27,152 nt of DNA from positions 1 to 27,152 of the forward strand of contig JBNMJS010000016.1 in NCBI GenBank assembly GCA_050873965.1, read 5' to 3'. The stretch comes from UBA2883 sp050873965. GTDB lineage: Bacteria; Cyanobacteriota; Vampirovibrionia; Gastranaerophilales; Gastranaerophilaceae. The position numbers were made by a program, and so were the translations under genes. The notes under the pieces are model-generated. The model was not told the origin of the DNA, searched no databases, and worked only from the letters and a program-made list of their open reading frames with translations. The number at the start of each line of letters is the position of its first letter. Within the stretch, counting starts at the first letter, position 1. Below, one piece after another: positions 15,523 to 23,401 of the stretch.

Positions 15523-17640
15523 ATGAAAAGATTTGTTATAAGTACAATTTTATTTATGTTTTTAGTAAATACGAATTCAGTGTTTGCATCAGGTGTTCCA
15601 GCTGATTTTACTGGAGAAAATTTTTTTAGGGCTCCAATGCAGGATATATCTAAAACTGATGATTCTCCTAAGGAAGAAAAACAAAGTGGCTCAATTCCAC
15701 CTTTAAAGTTATGGAGATTAAAAACAAAAGAATATTTTGCAACTTCTGAAATTAGAAAGGAAGAACGTGCTAAAAGAAAAGCCGTTAAACAGGCATTAAA
15801 AGATTATAAAAAAAATAAAGTATTGAATGATGCAGATTCAATGGCTGATGTTCCATCAGATAGAGATATTGAACATTTAGAAATGGCTGGAGTTGAAGAA
15901 TCAAAGTCACCACAACGTGTTATTATTACGTGTGATGATATGGATTATTCAACTGAAACTGCGATATTGAATGCTAATGGAAATGTAAAAGTTAATTTTG
16001 TTCAAGAAGAAACGATCTTAAAAACAGACCATTTAGTTTATGATAAAAAAAGTAATCACATGAGTGCTGTTGGGAATGTTGTTGTTTCTAAAAAGGGCAT
16101 TGATGTTTATGGCGATTCTATAAATGTTGATATGAATGAAGAAAATGCATTAATCGATAAACCGTTGTCTAAATTGGCAAAGGTTAGTATTTCTGCAGAA
16201 CGTGGTTATGTTTATCCTAATAAAGTCGTTCAGGAACATGGTTCTGTGAAAGTTGATTCTAGTTTCCCTATCAATCTTGAACCACATGGTAAGGCTCCAC
16301 GTTTAAAGAAGATGATGGTAGGTGTTGATGACAAATCTTCAGTGGATGATTTCGTCGGTGACAGTATGTATAGAATTAAAGTTTCTAGCATAATTATTAA
16401 CTCTGATAAAAAATTGGAATCATTAGAATTAAGAAAAGCACAAATTTATAAAGGCGAAAAAAGAGTATTTACATTGCCTTGGATTAAGTTATATACAAAT
16501 AAAAACCATGATTTTGTAGATGGAGATTTCCCTGAGCTTGGTTCAAGACGTAATTTAGGTATGTTTGTTGGTCCAGGTTGGGCTATAAAATTGCCTCACG
16601 GTTGTTTATTAAAGGTTGCTCCGATTGCAACTTATCGTAATAAATTTGGTGTAGGTGGTTTTGCTAGGTTCTTAAGTGGTACAAACACTACTGAATTGGC
16701 ATACGGTACATCAAAAAGTAGATTTGTTCTTCGTGGTGAACAAGAATTAGATGATCATTTAAAATTGGAGTATGCAGCAAATGATTATATGGACAACTGG
16801 TTCTTAGGTCGTCGTATGCCAAAATATGGTGTTAATTTAGTATATGAACAAGGCTATAATCATAAGAATTTCTTTGGTAAAGGTCTTGATATGAAATATA
16901 CTCATAATGCTAGTTTCGGTTTGTTTGCAGATCCAAGTCAAGATGGATATTATAAAAAGTTAAAGGGTAATGAGATTACTACAGTTAGAGCACGTTATAT
17001 GGCTGAAGTTGCTCAAAAAATCTTTAATTATGAAAATCCAAATGAATTATTAAGTGCTGATATCAGTATTGTTGGACAAGGTTCTGCTGCTTTATATGGT
17101 ACAGGTGAAACTCAATTCATTGGTAGAATTGGCCCAAGATTACACACTCAATATAGACGTTGGATGCAAGATATAGGTTATTTTCAAACTGCATATCAAG
17201 ACAACACTCCATTACCAGTATTTGATGCTTATAGATATGGACGTTCAAATGTATATATTCGTGAGTATATTAGGTTACATAGATTGTTAACGTTATCTTG
17301 GTTAGGCTCTTTAACTTTCTCTGATGATAGATGGAACAATAATTTATTTCAAGAATGTGCGTTCTTTGTGAGTGTGGGGCCTGATGATTTGAAATTGAAT
17401 TTTGGTTATGACGTTATAAGACAGAATGCTTATGTAAATTTCTCTCTTGGTTTAGATCCTAAGGGAACTGTTATTGATTATGATAGATTAGAAATTAAAA
17501 ACCCTGAGAATTTTAAAATTGAACCTAAAAGAACATTCTATGTTGGTGAAGTCAAACCTGTTGATACAACACCAAAAATTTTACAGTCTGCTGTTGTAGA
17601 GGAAATTGATTCTAATAATGAGGAAGATGATGAATTATAA
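15523..17640 (+). CDS. LptD/OstA-like outer-membrane protein
   Basis: A signal peptide (MKRFVISTILFMFLVNTNSVFAS) is followed by a charged linker (about 25-120) and an OstA/LptA-like beta-jellyroll (about 125-230) with repeats such as ILNANGNVKVNFVQEETILKTDHLVYDKK. The remainder (about 310-670) has the alternating aromatic/polar pattern of an outer-membrane beta-barrel. LptD-type proteins place lipopolysaccharide in the outer leaflet. At 705 residues it is in range for LptD, although I cannot confirm the conserved cysteines, so I give no symbol. The gene follows the M23 gene by 8 nt, and its stop lies 11 nt inside the aldolase gene. Confidence 0.8.
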   Translation: MKRFVISTILFMFLVNTNSVFASGVPADFTGENFFRAPMQDISKTDDSPKEEKQSGSIPPLKLWRLKTKEYFATSEIRKEERAKRKAVKQALKDYKKNKVLNDADSMADVPSDRDIEHLEMAGVEESKSPQRVIITCDDMDYSTETAILNANGNVKVNFVQEETILKTDHLVYDKKSNHMSAVGNVVVSKKGIDVYGDSINVDMNEENALIDKPLSKLAKVSISAERGYVYPNKVVQEHGSVKVDSSFPINLEPHGKAPRLKKMMVGVDDKSSVDDFVGDSMYRIKVSSIIINSDKKLESLELRKAQIYKGEKRVFTLPWIKLYTNKNHDFVDGDFPELGSRRNLGMFVGPGWAIKLPHGCLLKVAPIATYRNKFGVGGFARFLSGTNTTELAYGTSKSRFVLRGEQELDDHLKLEYAANDYMDNWFLGRRMPKYGVNLVYEQGYNHKNFFGKGLDMKYTHNASFGLFADPSQDGYYKKLKGNEITTVRARYMAEVAQKIFNYENPNELLSADISIVGQGSAALYGTGETQFIGRIGPRLHTQYRRWMQDIGYFQTAYQDNTPLPVFDAYRYGRSNVYIREYIRLHRLLTLSWLGSLTFSDDRWNNNLFQECAFFVSVGPDDLKLNFGYDVIRQNAYVNFSLGLDPKGTVIDYDRLEIKNPENFKIEPKRTFYVGEVKPVDTTPKILQSAVVEEIDSNNEEDDEL

Positions 17641-18259
17641 TAAAAATAATATTATCGAAGAATTAATTCAAATTGGTAAACGCTTAGGACAAAAAAATTA
17701 TACTCCAGGATATTCTGGTAATCTTTCTGCTAGGTATAATGATTCAATTATTATTACTACATCAGGTTCTTCCAATGGTTATTTATCAAACAATGATTTA
17801 GTAGAAATGGATTTTAATGCGAAATCTTTAGAAAATGGTAAAAAACCATCTAGTGAAAAGTTTTTACATATTGCGTTTTATAAAAAAAGACCAGATATAA
17901 ATTATATTATTCATGTTCATTGTGCTGGTTTGAGTGCTTTTGCAGCAGCAAATAAAGATTTGATGTCGCCATATATGGCAGAAAATGTTTTTTATTTCGG
18001 TGGAATTCCTCTCGCAAAATATGGTATGCCATCATCAGAAGAATTGGTTAATAATACTGCTGTATATTTTGATAAATATGATGCTATTTTAATGGCAAAT
18101 CATGGTGTGATTATTGGCAGTGTAACTCTTGAAGATGCTTATCAAAAATTAGAAATAGCTGAAGAGTATGCTAAAACCGTTATATTCGCTCACATGTTGG
18201 GTGGTGCAGTTGCGTTATCGGATAAAGAAACTAATAAAGTATTAGCTCTTAGAAATTAA
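17630..18259 (+). CDS. Class II aldolase (FucA-like)
   Basis: The fold is that of class II aldolases/adducin-like proteins: GYSGNLSARY, TTSGSSNGYLS, HVHCAGLSAFA, AKYGMPSSEELV and MANHGVIIGS. With the start at 17630 (GAGG at 6-nt spacing) the product is 209 residues. The likely zinc ligands are H95, H97 and H158 with catalytic E76. These sit exactly three residues after E. coli L-fuculose-1-phosphate aldolase E73, H92, H94 and H155, a strong sign of an active metal-dependent aldolase. The substrate cannot be told. The overlap with the LptD-like gene shows co-translation. The stop overlaps the convergent gene by 4 nt. Confidence 0.9.
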   Translation: MNYNKNNIIEELIQIGKRLGQKNYTPGYSGNLSARYNDSIIITTSGSSNGYLSNNDLVEMDFNAKSLENGKKPSSEKFLHIAFYKKRPDINYIIHVHCAGLSAFAAANKDLMSPYMAENVFYFGGIPLAKYGMPSSEELVNNTAVYFDKYDAILMANHGVIIGSVTLEDAYQKLEIAEEYAKTVIFAHMLGGAVALSDKETNKVLALRN

Positions 18260-18746
18260 TCAAACATAGAAGGCTTTTCTGGTTCAAATATTATTTCCTT
18301 TGCGATTTTCTTTAAATCATCTAGTGTATGATATTTGTGAGGTTTTGTAGCATCTTTTGGTTCAAGACGTTGAATTTGTTTTGCCATGTCTTCACCTAAA
18401 TTTTCAGGACCAGTTTTTATTTCTTGAGATTTTCTAAAAAATCCCCCTGGTACAAACCAATATGTTGAATGTGAACCAAGTTCTATATCGGCATTTTCAC
18501 CTTTTATGCTTAGCATATAATCTCTGTGTGCTGGACATTCAGGAATTGATGGCTCAATATTTTTTGTAAAGGTTATAAATGTATCTTTTCCATTTTTAGC
18601 GTCTTCTTTTACAACTTTTCTTATCACAGATGAATTTAATACTGCGCCTAAAACTTGTTGATCCCATTTTTCTGCATGTGGGCTTATATGAACTGCTTTA
18701 AAGTATTTTTACTGTAAGTATTGTTGTAATTATTGGAAATATTCAT
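18256..18746 (-). pseudogene. Hypothetical protein, apparently frameshifted
   Basis: The longest frame starts at an unsupported GTG (18627) and gives 123 residues, ending KPSMFD. A perfect AAGGAG lies 7 nt before an ATG at 18746, which opens a second frame (MNISNNYNNTYSKNT) that stops after 20 codons. The main frame stays open upstream of 18627 as far as about 18700 and reads KAVHISPHAEKWDQQVL. Adding one T to the TTT run near 18700 joins the two frames into a protein of about 163 residues. So either a one-base deletion has broken the gene or the sequence has an indel error. I do not recognise the family. No signal peptide is seen. Confidence 0.65.
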
Positions 18747-18849
18747 TTTATAACTCCTTCATGACACACCTGTTTATATAACGTACTGATAAAAAAAAAA
18801 TTGCTAGTTTTTTATAAATATTAGTCATGTGTTTAATATAAATTTGCAT

Positions 18850-18883
18850 AAGAAAAAAGAAGCCTTTCAGCTTCTTTTTTCTT
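18850..18883 (-). terminator. Terminator of tRNA-Leu
   Basis: AAGAAAAAAGAAGC and GCTTCTTTTTTCTT form a perfect 14-bp stem with a 6-nt loop and end in a T run on the minus strand. It begins 6 nt after the tRNA 3' end. Confidence 0.8.
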
Positions 18884-18888
18884 ATAAT

Positions 18889-18967
18889 TGGGCGTGAAGA
18901 GACTCGAACTCCCACGCTTTCGCACTAGTTCCTAAGACTAGCGTGTCTACCATTCCACCACACGCCC
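18889..18967 (-). tRNA. tRNA-Leu (UAG)
   Basis: On the minus strand the acceptor GGGCGTG pairs with CACGCCC, followed by discriminator A. The anticodon loop CTTAGGA gives UAG, flanked by CTAGT/ACTAG. A class II variable arm (TGCGAAAGCGT), short for tRNA-Leu, and the T loop TTCGAGT are present. The T stem (GGGAG/CTCTT) contains two G-T pairs. CCA is not encoded. The 79-nt length is at the low end for leucine tRNAs. Confidence 0.9.
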
Positions 18968-19033
18968 GTGGGTATATTTATATTGTATCTAAAACAGTGA
19001 TTTTTGCAACTATTTTTTTATAATCTTTTATAT

Positions 19034-19093
19034 TGTAAATAAATGTAACAATGTGGCTAAATATTCTAAAGTTTTAATGAAAAATGTCGTAGT
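19034..19093 (+). promoter_or_regulatory. TGTAA repeat plus sigma-28-like promoter of the 148-aa gene
   Basis: TGTAAATAAATGTAAC (19034-19049) carries two TGTAA units 10 bp apart. Exactly 17 nt later comes TAAAGTTT (19067-19074), then exactly 11 nt, then GTCGTAGT (19086-19093). TAAAGTTT with 11-nt spacing is the FliA (sigma-28) layout; the -10 differs from GCCGATAA. The same architecture occurs twice at the right end of the window. Confidence 0.6.
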
Positions 19094-19126
19094 CATAAAT
19101 AGGGAATACAATAAAGGGAACAAGAT

Positions 19127-19573
19127 ATGGCACTAGATATTTCTTATGTAAATAATTATGGATATGCTATTGATAGTGCAAACTTAAAAACAAACATTAA
19201 GCTTGTTCTTGATAATGCATCTCAAAAAACGATGAATACTCCTGAGGCTGTAATTGAGCAAAATGTTAATAGTACAAATTCAGCATTATTGTTTGAATAC
19301 ACTCAAAGTATTGCAAAATCTAATATTGCTCAACAATTAGTATTAGATAATAATTTAAAAGAAACTTTAAAATTTTTAAATTCTGAAGCAGCAAAAAAGA
19401 TGTCAAAATCTTCAAAGAAAAAAGCAACAGATATAATTGATGAAGTTTTAACAGAAAATAATGTTTTAGATTATGAATCTAATGAAAAAACAAAAGAAGA
19501 TTCTGATATGGATAATTTAGAACTCTTTGATATAAAAATTGATGATAGCAAAGTTAATATCTTTGCTGCATAG
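19127..19573 (+). CDS. Hypothetical protein (148 aa) with sigma-28-like promoter
   Basis: I do not recognise this protein. It starts MALDISYVNNYGYAID with AAGGGA 8 nt before the ATG. There is no signal peptide. Residues about 25-115 are helical and amphipathic, with Lys/Ser-rich patches (KKMSKSSKKKATDIIDEVL). The tail is acidic (KTKEDSDMDNLELFD) and ends NIFAA. Its promoter shares a regulator site and core with the two MGL(A/S)ASQ genes, so a link to an appendage or its export is suggested: chaperone, small axial protein or regulator. None of these can be chosen from the sequence. The gene is monocistronic, closed by a terminator at 19616. Confidence 0.7.
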   Translation: MALDISYVNNYGYAIDSANLKTNIKLVLDNASQKTMNTPEAVIEQNVNSTNSALLFEYTQSIAKSNIAQQLVLDNNLKETLKFLNSEAAKKMSKSSKKKATDIIDEVLTENNVLDYESNEKTKEDSDMDNLELFDIKIDDSKVNIFAA

Positions 19574-19615
19574 TAAATTAGGAATAGGATTTAGATTAGG
19601 AATAGTTAAAAATTT

Positions 19616-19641
19616 GCTCTTGGCTTAACCAAGAGCTTTTT
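19616..19641 (+). terminator. Intrinsic terminator
   Basis: GCTCTTGG/CCAAGAGC form an 8-bp stem with a 5-nt loop followed by five T. It separates the 148-aa gene from the next operon. Confidence 0.9.
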
Positions 19642-19666
19642 ATTTGTATCTTTATTGTTGGTTTTT

Positions 19667-19675
19667 TGATATAAT
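19667..19675 (+). promoter_or_regulatory. Extended -10 promoter of the 19688 operon
   Basis: TGATATAAT has a perfect TATAAT preceded by TG, the extended -10 form. The -35 region (TATCTT at 19647-19652, 17 nt upstream) is weak. The start of transcription near 19682 would leave a leader of only about 6 nt. Confidence 0.6.
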
Positions 19676-19687
19676 TGTTTTGAGGAG

Positions 19688-20341
19688 ATGATTAAAATTA
19701 GTTATTTTGTGATATTACTATTAACTTTTTTATCAATATGTATAAGTCCTGTTTACGCAGTACAAAATGCACAAATAGAATATACAGTTCCGATTGATTA
19801 TTCTTATATAAATGAAAGTGTTTTGAATTCTGAGGCTGAAAAACTATTTAATGAATATTTGAATACGACAAATCCTGAAACAAAGCAATCTTTGTTGGAT
19901 AAAATGTTAAGTGATTATTCTATTTTATCTAATATCAATAAAGATAATCCATTGTATTTTATTAGATTGGGCATTATATATGACAAAATGGGGAAAGACA
20001 GATATGCAAAATCTAATTTTTGTCGTGGTGCAAATTTAGTCCCAAATTATCCTTATGCATTTTATTCATATGGAAACTTTTTCTTTGATAGAGCAGAATA
20101 TAAAAAAGCATTAAGAGAGTATATGAGAGCATACAATTGCGGTTATAGTTCACATTATTATAATTTATATCAAATTGCCGTTATATATGAAAAGTTTGGA
20201 GATTATTCAAATGCTATTCTTTATTATAGAATGGCATTAAAACATAAATATTCACAGGATTTGGTAGAGAAAATCAATTTGTTAAATGAATTGCTATCTG
20301 CTAATTCGTTATATAATCAAAATCGAGGTGGTATTAAATGA
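19688..20341 (+). CDS. Secreted TPR protein (217 aa)
   Basis: A signal peptide (MIKISYFVILLLTFLSICISPVYA) is followed by a linker and three TPR units (about residues 90-195: YFIRLGIIYDKMGKDRYAKSNF, AFYSYGNFFFDRAEYKKALREY and LYQIAVIYEKFGDYSNAILYY). TPRs mediate protein contacts, so this is probably a periplasmic scaffold. The GAGGAG directly touches the ATG and the predicted leader is about 6 nt, an uncommon initiation setting. The stop overlaps the start of the GHL10-like gene (ATGA), so the two are translationally coupled and probably act together. Confidence 0.75.
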   Translation: MIKISYFVILLLTFLSICISPVYAVQNAQIEYTVPIDYSYINESVLNSEAEKLFNEYLNTTNPETKQSLLDKMLSDYSILSNINKDNPLYFIRLGIIYDKMGKDRYAKSNFCRGANLVPNYPYAFYSYGNFFFDRAEYKKALREYMRAYNCGYSSHYYNLYQIAVIYEKFGDYSNAILYYRMALKHKYSQDLVEKINLLNELLSANSLYNQNRGGIK

Positions 20342-22146
20342 AAAAAATATTTCTATTTTTTATAATGTTTGTAATGTTATCAAGTTCTTTGTCAGTATTT
20401 GCTGATGATGTTTTTACAGAATATAATCCATCGAAAAATGTTGTGGTTTATTCAAAGGCATCACGTACAATTAATGCTATTGATCCATCAATTGTAACTT
20501 GTAAAAAGAACAGTTATTTTCCTGGATTTAGAGGTACTAATCAATTAGTTGTTTATACTAAAGCATACGGTGATAGAACTAATACTAATGAATTTGGTGG
20601 TGAGGCAATTGTAAAAGATAATATTGTAGTTGCTATTAGTGGTGCTGATTCATTGATTCCAGATGACGGTATCGTTATTAGTGGGCATGGTAGTGCAAAA
20701 ACTTGGATAAATAAAAACATCATAGTTGGTACTAGAATTTATGTTGATAAAGAAAAAAATACAATAACTGCTTATACAACTTCTGATAGTTATATTTATG
20801 GAGCTAAGGAATGCTTAAAAGAAGTTCAAGATGTTATGAATTATTATATTAATGAAGATTCTTCATATAATAAGAAAAGAATTGAAGATTGTATTAAATC
20901 TGCACAAAATTGTATCAAAAAGGCTGAGAATAATCCGTCACATGTTCAAGAATTTTCTCAATTAGCGATTGAATATGCGAATAAGGCATTATCAATGGCT
21001 GTACCTTATAAAAATTCAGAACTTCGTGGTGTTTGGCTTCGTCCTACTTGTAGAAATAGAGAAGAAGTTAATTATGTTGTTGCAAGATTGGCTAATGCTG
21101 GTATAAATAATGTTTTTATAGAAACTTATTATCATGGTATGACTATTTTCCCAAGCAAAACTATGGTTAAGTATGGTTTTACAGAAGAAAATCCTATTTT
21201 TGAAAATTTTGATGTTTTAGGTGCATTTATTGATGAATGTCACAAGAAAAATATTAAAGTAAATGTTTGGTTTGAAACTTTTTATGTAGGTAATAAAAAA
21301 CCTGAATCTAATAAACAAAGTATTTTGGCAGTATGTCCAACTTGGTCTAATGTTACAAAACGTTCTTTTGATTCAGATAAACCTGTTCAATCTGCATCTG
21401 AACACAATGGATACTTTTTAGACCCTTCAAATCCAGAAGTACAGACATTTTTATTACAGTTGGCTTGTGAGATTATTTATTCTTACCATCCAGATGGTAT
21501 AAATATGGATTATATCCGTTATCCACAAAGTAATGCTCCACGTTCTGTTGGTACAGATCAACTTGCGTGGGGTTATACAAATTATGCTAGAAATGATTTT
21601 AAATCAATTTATGGTGTTGACCCTGTAACAATTAATCCATGTGATAATTATTGGCAAGCATGGTGTGATTATCGTAGAGATAAAGTCACATATTTTGTTA
21701 GACGTTTATCAAAAATTTGTCGTTCAAACAAAGTTGATTTGACTGCTGTTATATTCCCCAATAGGTATGCTGCATTAGAAAACAAACATCAAGATTGGGT
21801 TGTTTGGTCTAAAAATGATTATATTGATGGTTTTACACCTTTATTTTTAACTTGTGATCCTGTGACAGCATCTGATTTGATGCGTGGTGTCATTAAATAT
21901 AAAAATCCTAAAACTAAATTATATGCTGGTTTATTCGTTACATTTATGAATGGTTCTCAGTCTGATTTAATTAGACAAATTCACGAAGCACGAAAATTAA
22001 AGATAGATGGTTTTAGTATTTTTGATTATGCACATTTTCAAGATAGTTATATTGCAACATTAAAGGAAAGTGTTTGTACTCCACCACCAGAACCTAAGAA
22101 AATAAAAGTAAAACAAAAAAGTAAAAAACGTACAAGAAGTAAATAA
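20338..22146 (+). CDS. GHL10 (DUF187) family glycosyl hydrolase-like protein, secreted
   Basis: A signal peptide (MKKIFLFFIMFVMLSSSLSVFA) leads into an N-terminal domain (about 25-165) and a helical linker. The main domain (about 228-575) begins ELRGVWLRPTCRNREEVN and contains NNVFIETYYHG, KKNIKVNVWFETFYVG, YFLDPSNPEVQTF and DGINMDYIRYP, the signatures of the GHL10/DUF187 TIM-barrel group. Such proteins act on or bind cell-wall or surface glycans; the exact substrate is unknown for most. The C-terminal tail is strongly basic (KKIKVKQKSKKRTRSK). It overlaps the TPR gene by 4 nt and is followed 10 nt later by the M20 peptidase. Confidence 0.85.
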   Translation: MKKIFLFFIMFVMLSSSLSVFADDVFTEYNPSKNVVVYSKASRTINAIDPSIVTCKKNSYFPGFRGTNQLVVYTKAYGDRTNTNEFGGEAIVKDNIVVAISGADSLIPDDGIVISGHGSAKTWINKNIIVGTRIYVDKEKNTITAYTTSDSYIYGAKECLKEVQDVMNYYINEDSSYNKKRIEDCIKSAQNCIKKAENNPSHVQEFSQLAIEYANKALSMAVPYKNSELRGVWLRPTCRNREEVNYVVARLANAGINNVFIETYYHGMTIFPSKTMVKYGFTEENPIFENFDVLGAFIDECHKKNIKVNVWFETFYVGNKKPESNKQSILAVCPTWSNVTKRSFDSDKPVQSASEHNGYFLDPSNPEVQTFLLQLACEIIYSYHPDGINMDYIRYPQSNAPRSVGTDQLAWGYTNYARNDFKSIYGVDPVTINPCDNYWQAWCDYRRDKVTYFVRRLSKICRSNKVDLTAVIFPNRYAALENKHQDWVVWSKNDYIDGFTPLFLTCDPVTASDLMRGVIKYKNPKTKLYAGLFVTFMNGSQSDLIRQIHEARKLKIDGFSIFDYAHFQDSYIATLKESVCTPPPEPKKIKVKQKSKKRTRSK

Positions 22147-22156
22147 GGAGCATTCT

Positions 22157-23392
22157 ATGAGTATTGAGACATTAAGAAAAGAAGATGAATTATATGATAT
22201 TTTTTGTTCATTGGTAGAAATTCCATCTCCATCGTTGCATGAAGAAAACGTTATTAAATGGATACAAGAATTTTCTAAAAAAAATAATATCAATTGTACT
22301 TTAGATAATTACAAAAATGTATATATATATGTACCAGCAACAGATAGTTCAAAACAACCAATAATGTTTTCATCTCACATGGATGTAGTAGGTGATGCAT
22401 CTCCAATTAAATTGATTTTAGATGGAAATTTTATTAAAGCCGATGGAAGAACTTTAGGTGCAGACGATAAGGTTGGTGTAGCATCTGCTTTAATGCTTGC
22501 AAAAGAAGTTGCAAATGATAAATCTTTAAAACATGGTGGTTTAGAAATTACATTCACTCGTGATGAAGAAACAAATATGAGTGGTATTGAACATGTTGAA
22601 TTTTCAAAAATTAAATCTAAATATATATTAGTTTGTGATGCAGATAAATTAGCACAAGTTCAAATTTCAGGTGCTAGTTATACAAATGCAAAAATACACG
22701 TAAAAGGTTTAATTGGTGGTCATTCAGGTATTGATATTGGTGATGCAGATAGATTAAATGCTGCAAAATTGATTGCTGAATTGTTGGCAACATTCCCACA
22801 AGGTGTCTTTTATAAAGATGAAACTGGTGTAATTACATCTTGCAATTTGGGTGCAATTGTCGCTGGTGGAATTCAAAATGCAGTGAAATCATTGATTGAT
22901 GAACAGGTAAATTCTCCTGATTATATCGAAACTATCAATGAAAAGGCTTCTACAAATATAATCAATACAGATGCAAGAGCATCTTATTCTATTAGAAGTG
23001 CTTCTGTGGAAAAAGAAGAAGAATTAAAACAGTTGATGTCTAAGTTGGTAGATGATTTTAATAAAAAATATGATAAATTAGCAAAAGCTACAATTACTTT
23101 TGAGGTTCATTTGCCACCATTTGAAAAAGCTGATGATGATTCAATCCCTGAATTACATACAAAAGTATGTAAAAAATTAGGTATTCAAAATGAAGTTTCA
23201 TCATTCCATGCTGGTGCAGAAACTCATATTTATGCTCATCAAAAGAATGTAAATGGCGAAACCTTTATGCCATTTTTGTTAGGTTTAGCAGATGTATTTA
23301 ATATGCATTCAGCAAATGAAAAGGTTGATTATAAAACATTATTACAAGGATATTCTATTATTAAAGAATTGTTTAAAGAATTTAATGCATAG
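22157..23392 (+). CDS. M20-family metallopeptidase (PepT-like)
   Basis: This is a cytoplasmic two-zinc aminopeptidase-type protein of 411 residues without signal peptide. The metal and catalytic residues are in order: H74 and D76 (SSHMDVVG), D103 (LGADDKVGVA), E137 and E138 (DEETN), and a late HAGAETHIY block followed by MHSANEKV. The insert with GGHSG is the dimerisation/lid domain. PepT-like M20 enzymes cut tripeptides or other small peptides. It sits in an operon with envelope proteins, so recycling of peptides is a guess. A ribosome-binding site (AAGGAG) precedes the ATG. Confidence 0.9.
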   Translation: MSIETLRKEDELYDIFCSLVEIPSPSLHEENVIKWIQEFSKKNNINCTLDNYKNVYIYVPATDSSKQPIMFSSHMDVVGDASPIKLILDGNFIKADGRTLGADDKVGVASALMLAKEVANDKSLKHGGLEITFTRDEETNMSGIEHVEFSKIKSKYILVCDADKLAQVQISGASYTNAKIHVKGLIGGHSGIDIGDADRLNAAKLIAELLATFPQGVFYKDETGVITSCNLGAIVAGGIQNAVKSLIDEQVNSPDYIETINEKASTNIINTDARASYSIRSASVEKEEELKQLMSKLVDDFNKKYDKLAKATITFEVHLPPFEKADDDSIPELHTKVCKKLGIQNEVSSFHAGAETHIYAHQKNVNGETFMPFLLGLADVFNMHSANEKVDYKTLLQGYSIIKELFKEFNA

Positions 23393-23401
23393 GTAAAATA
23401 T

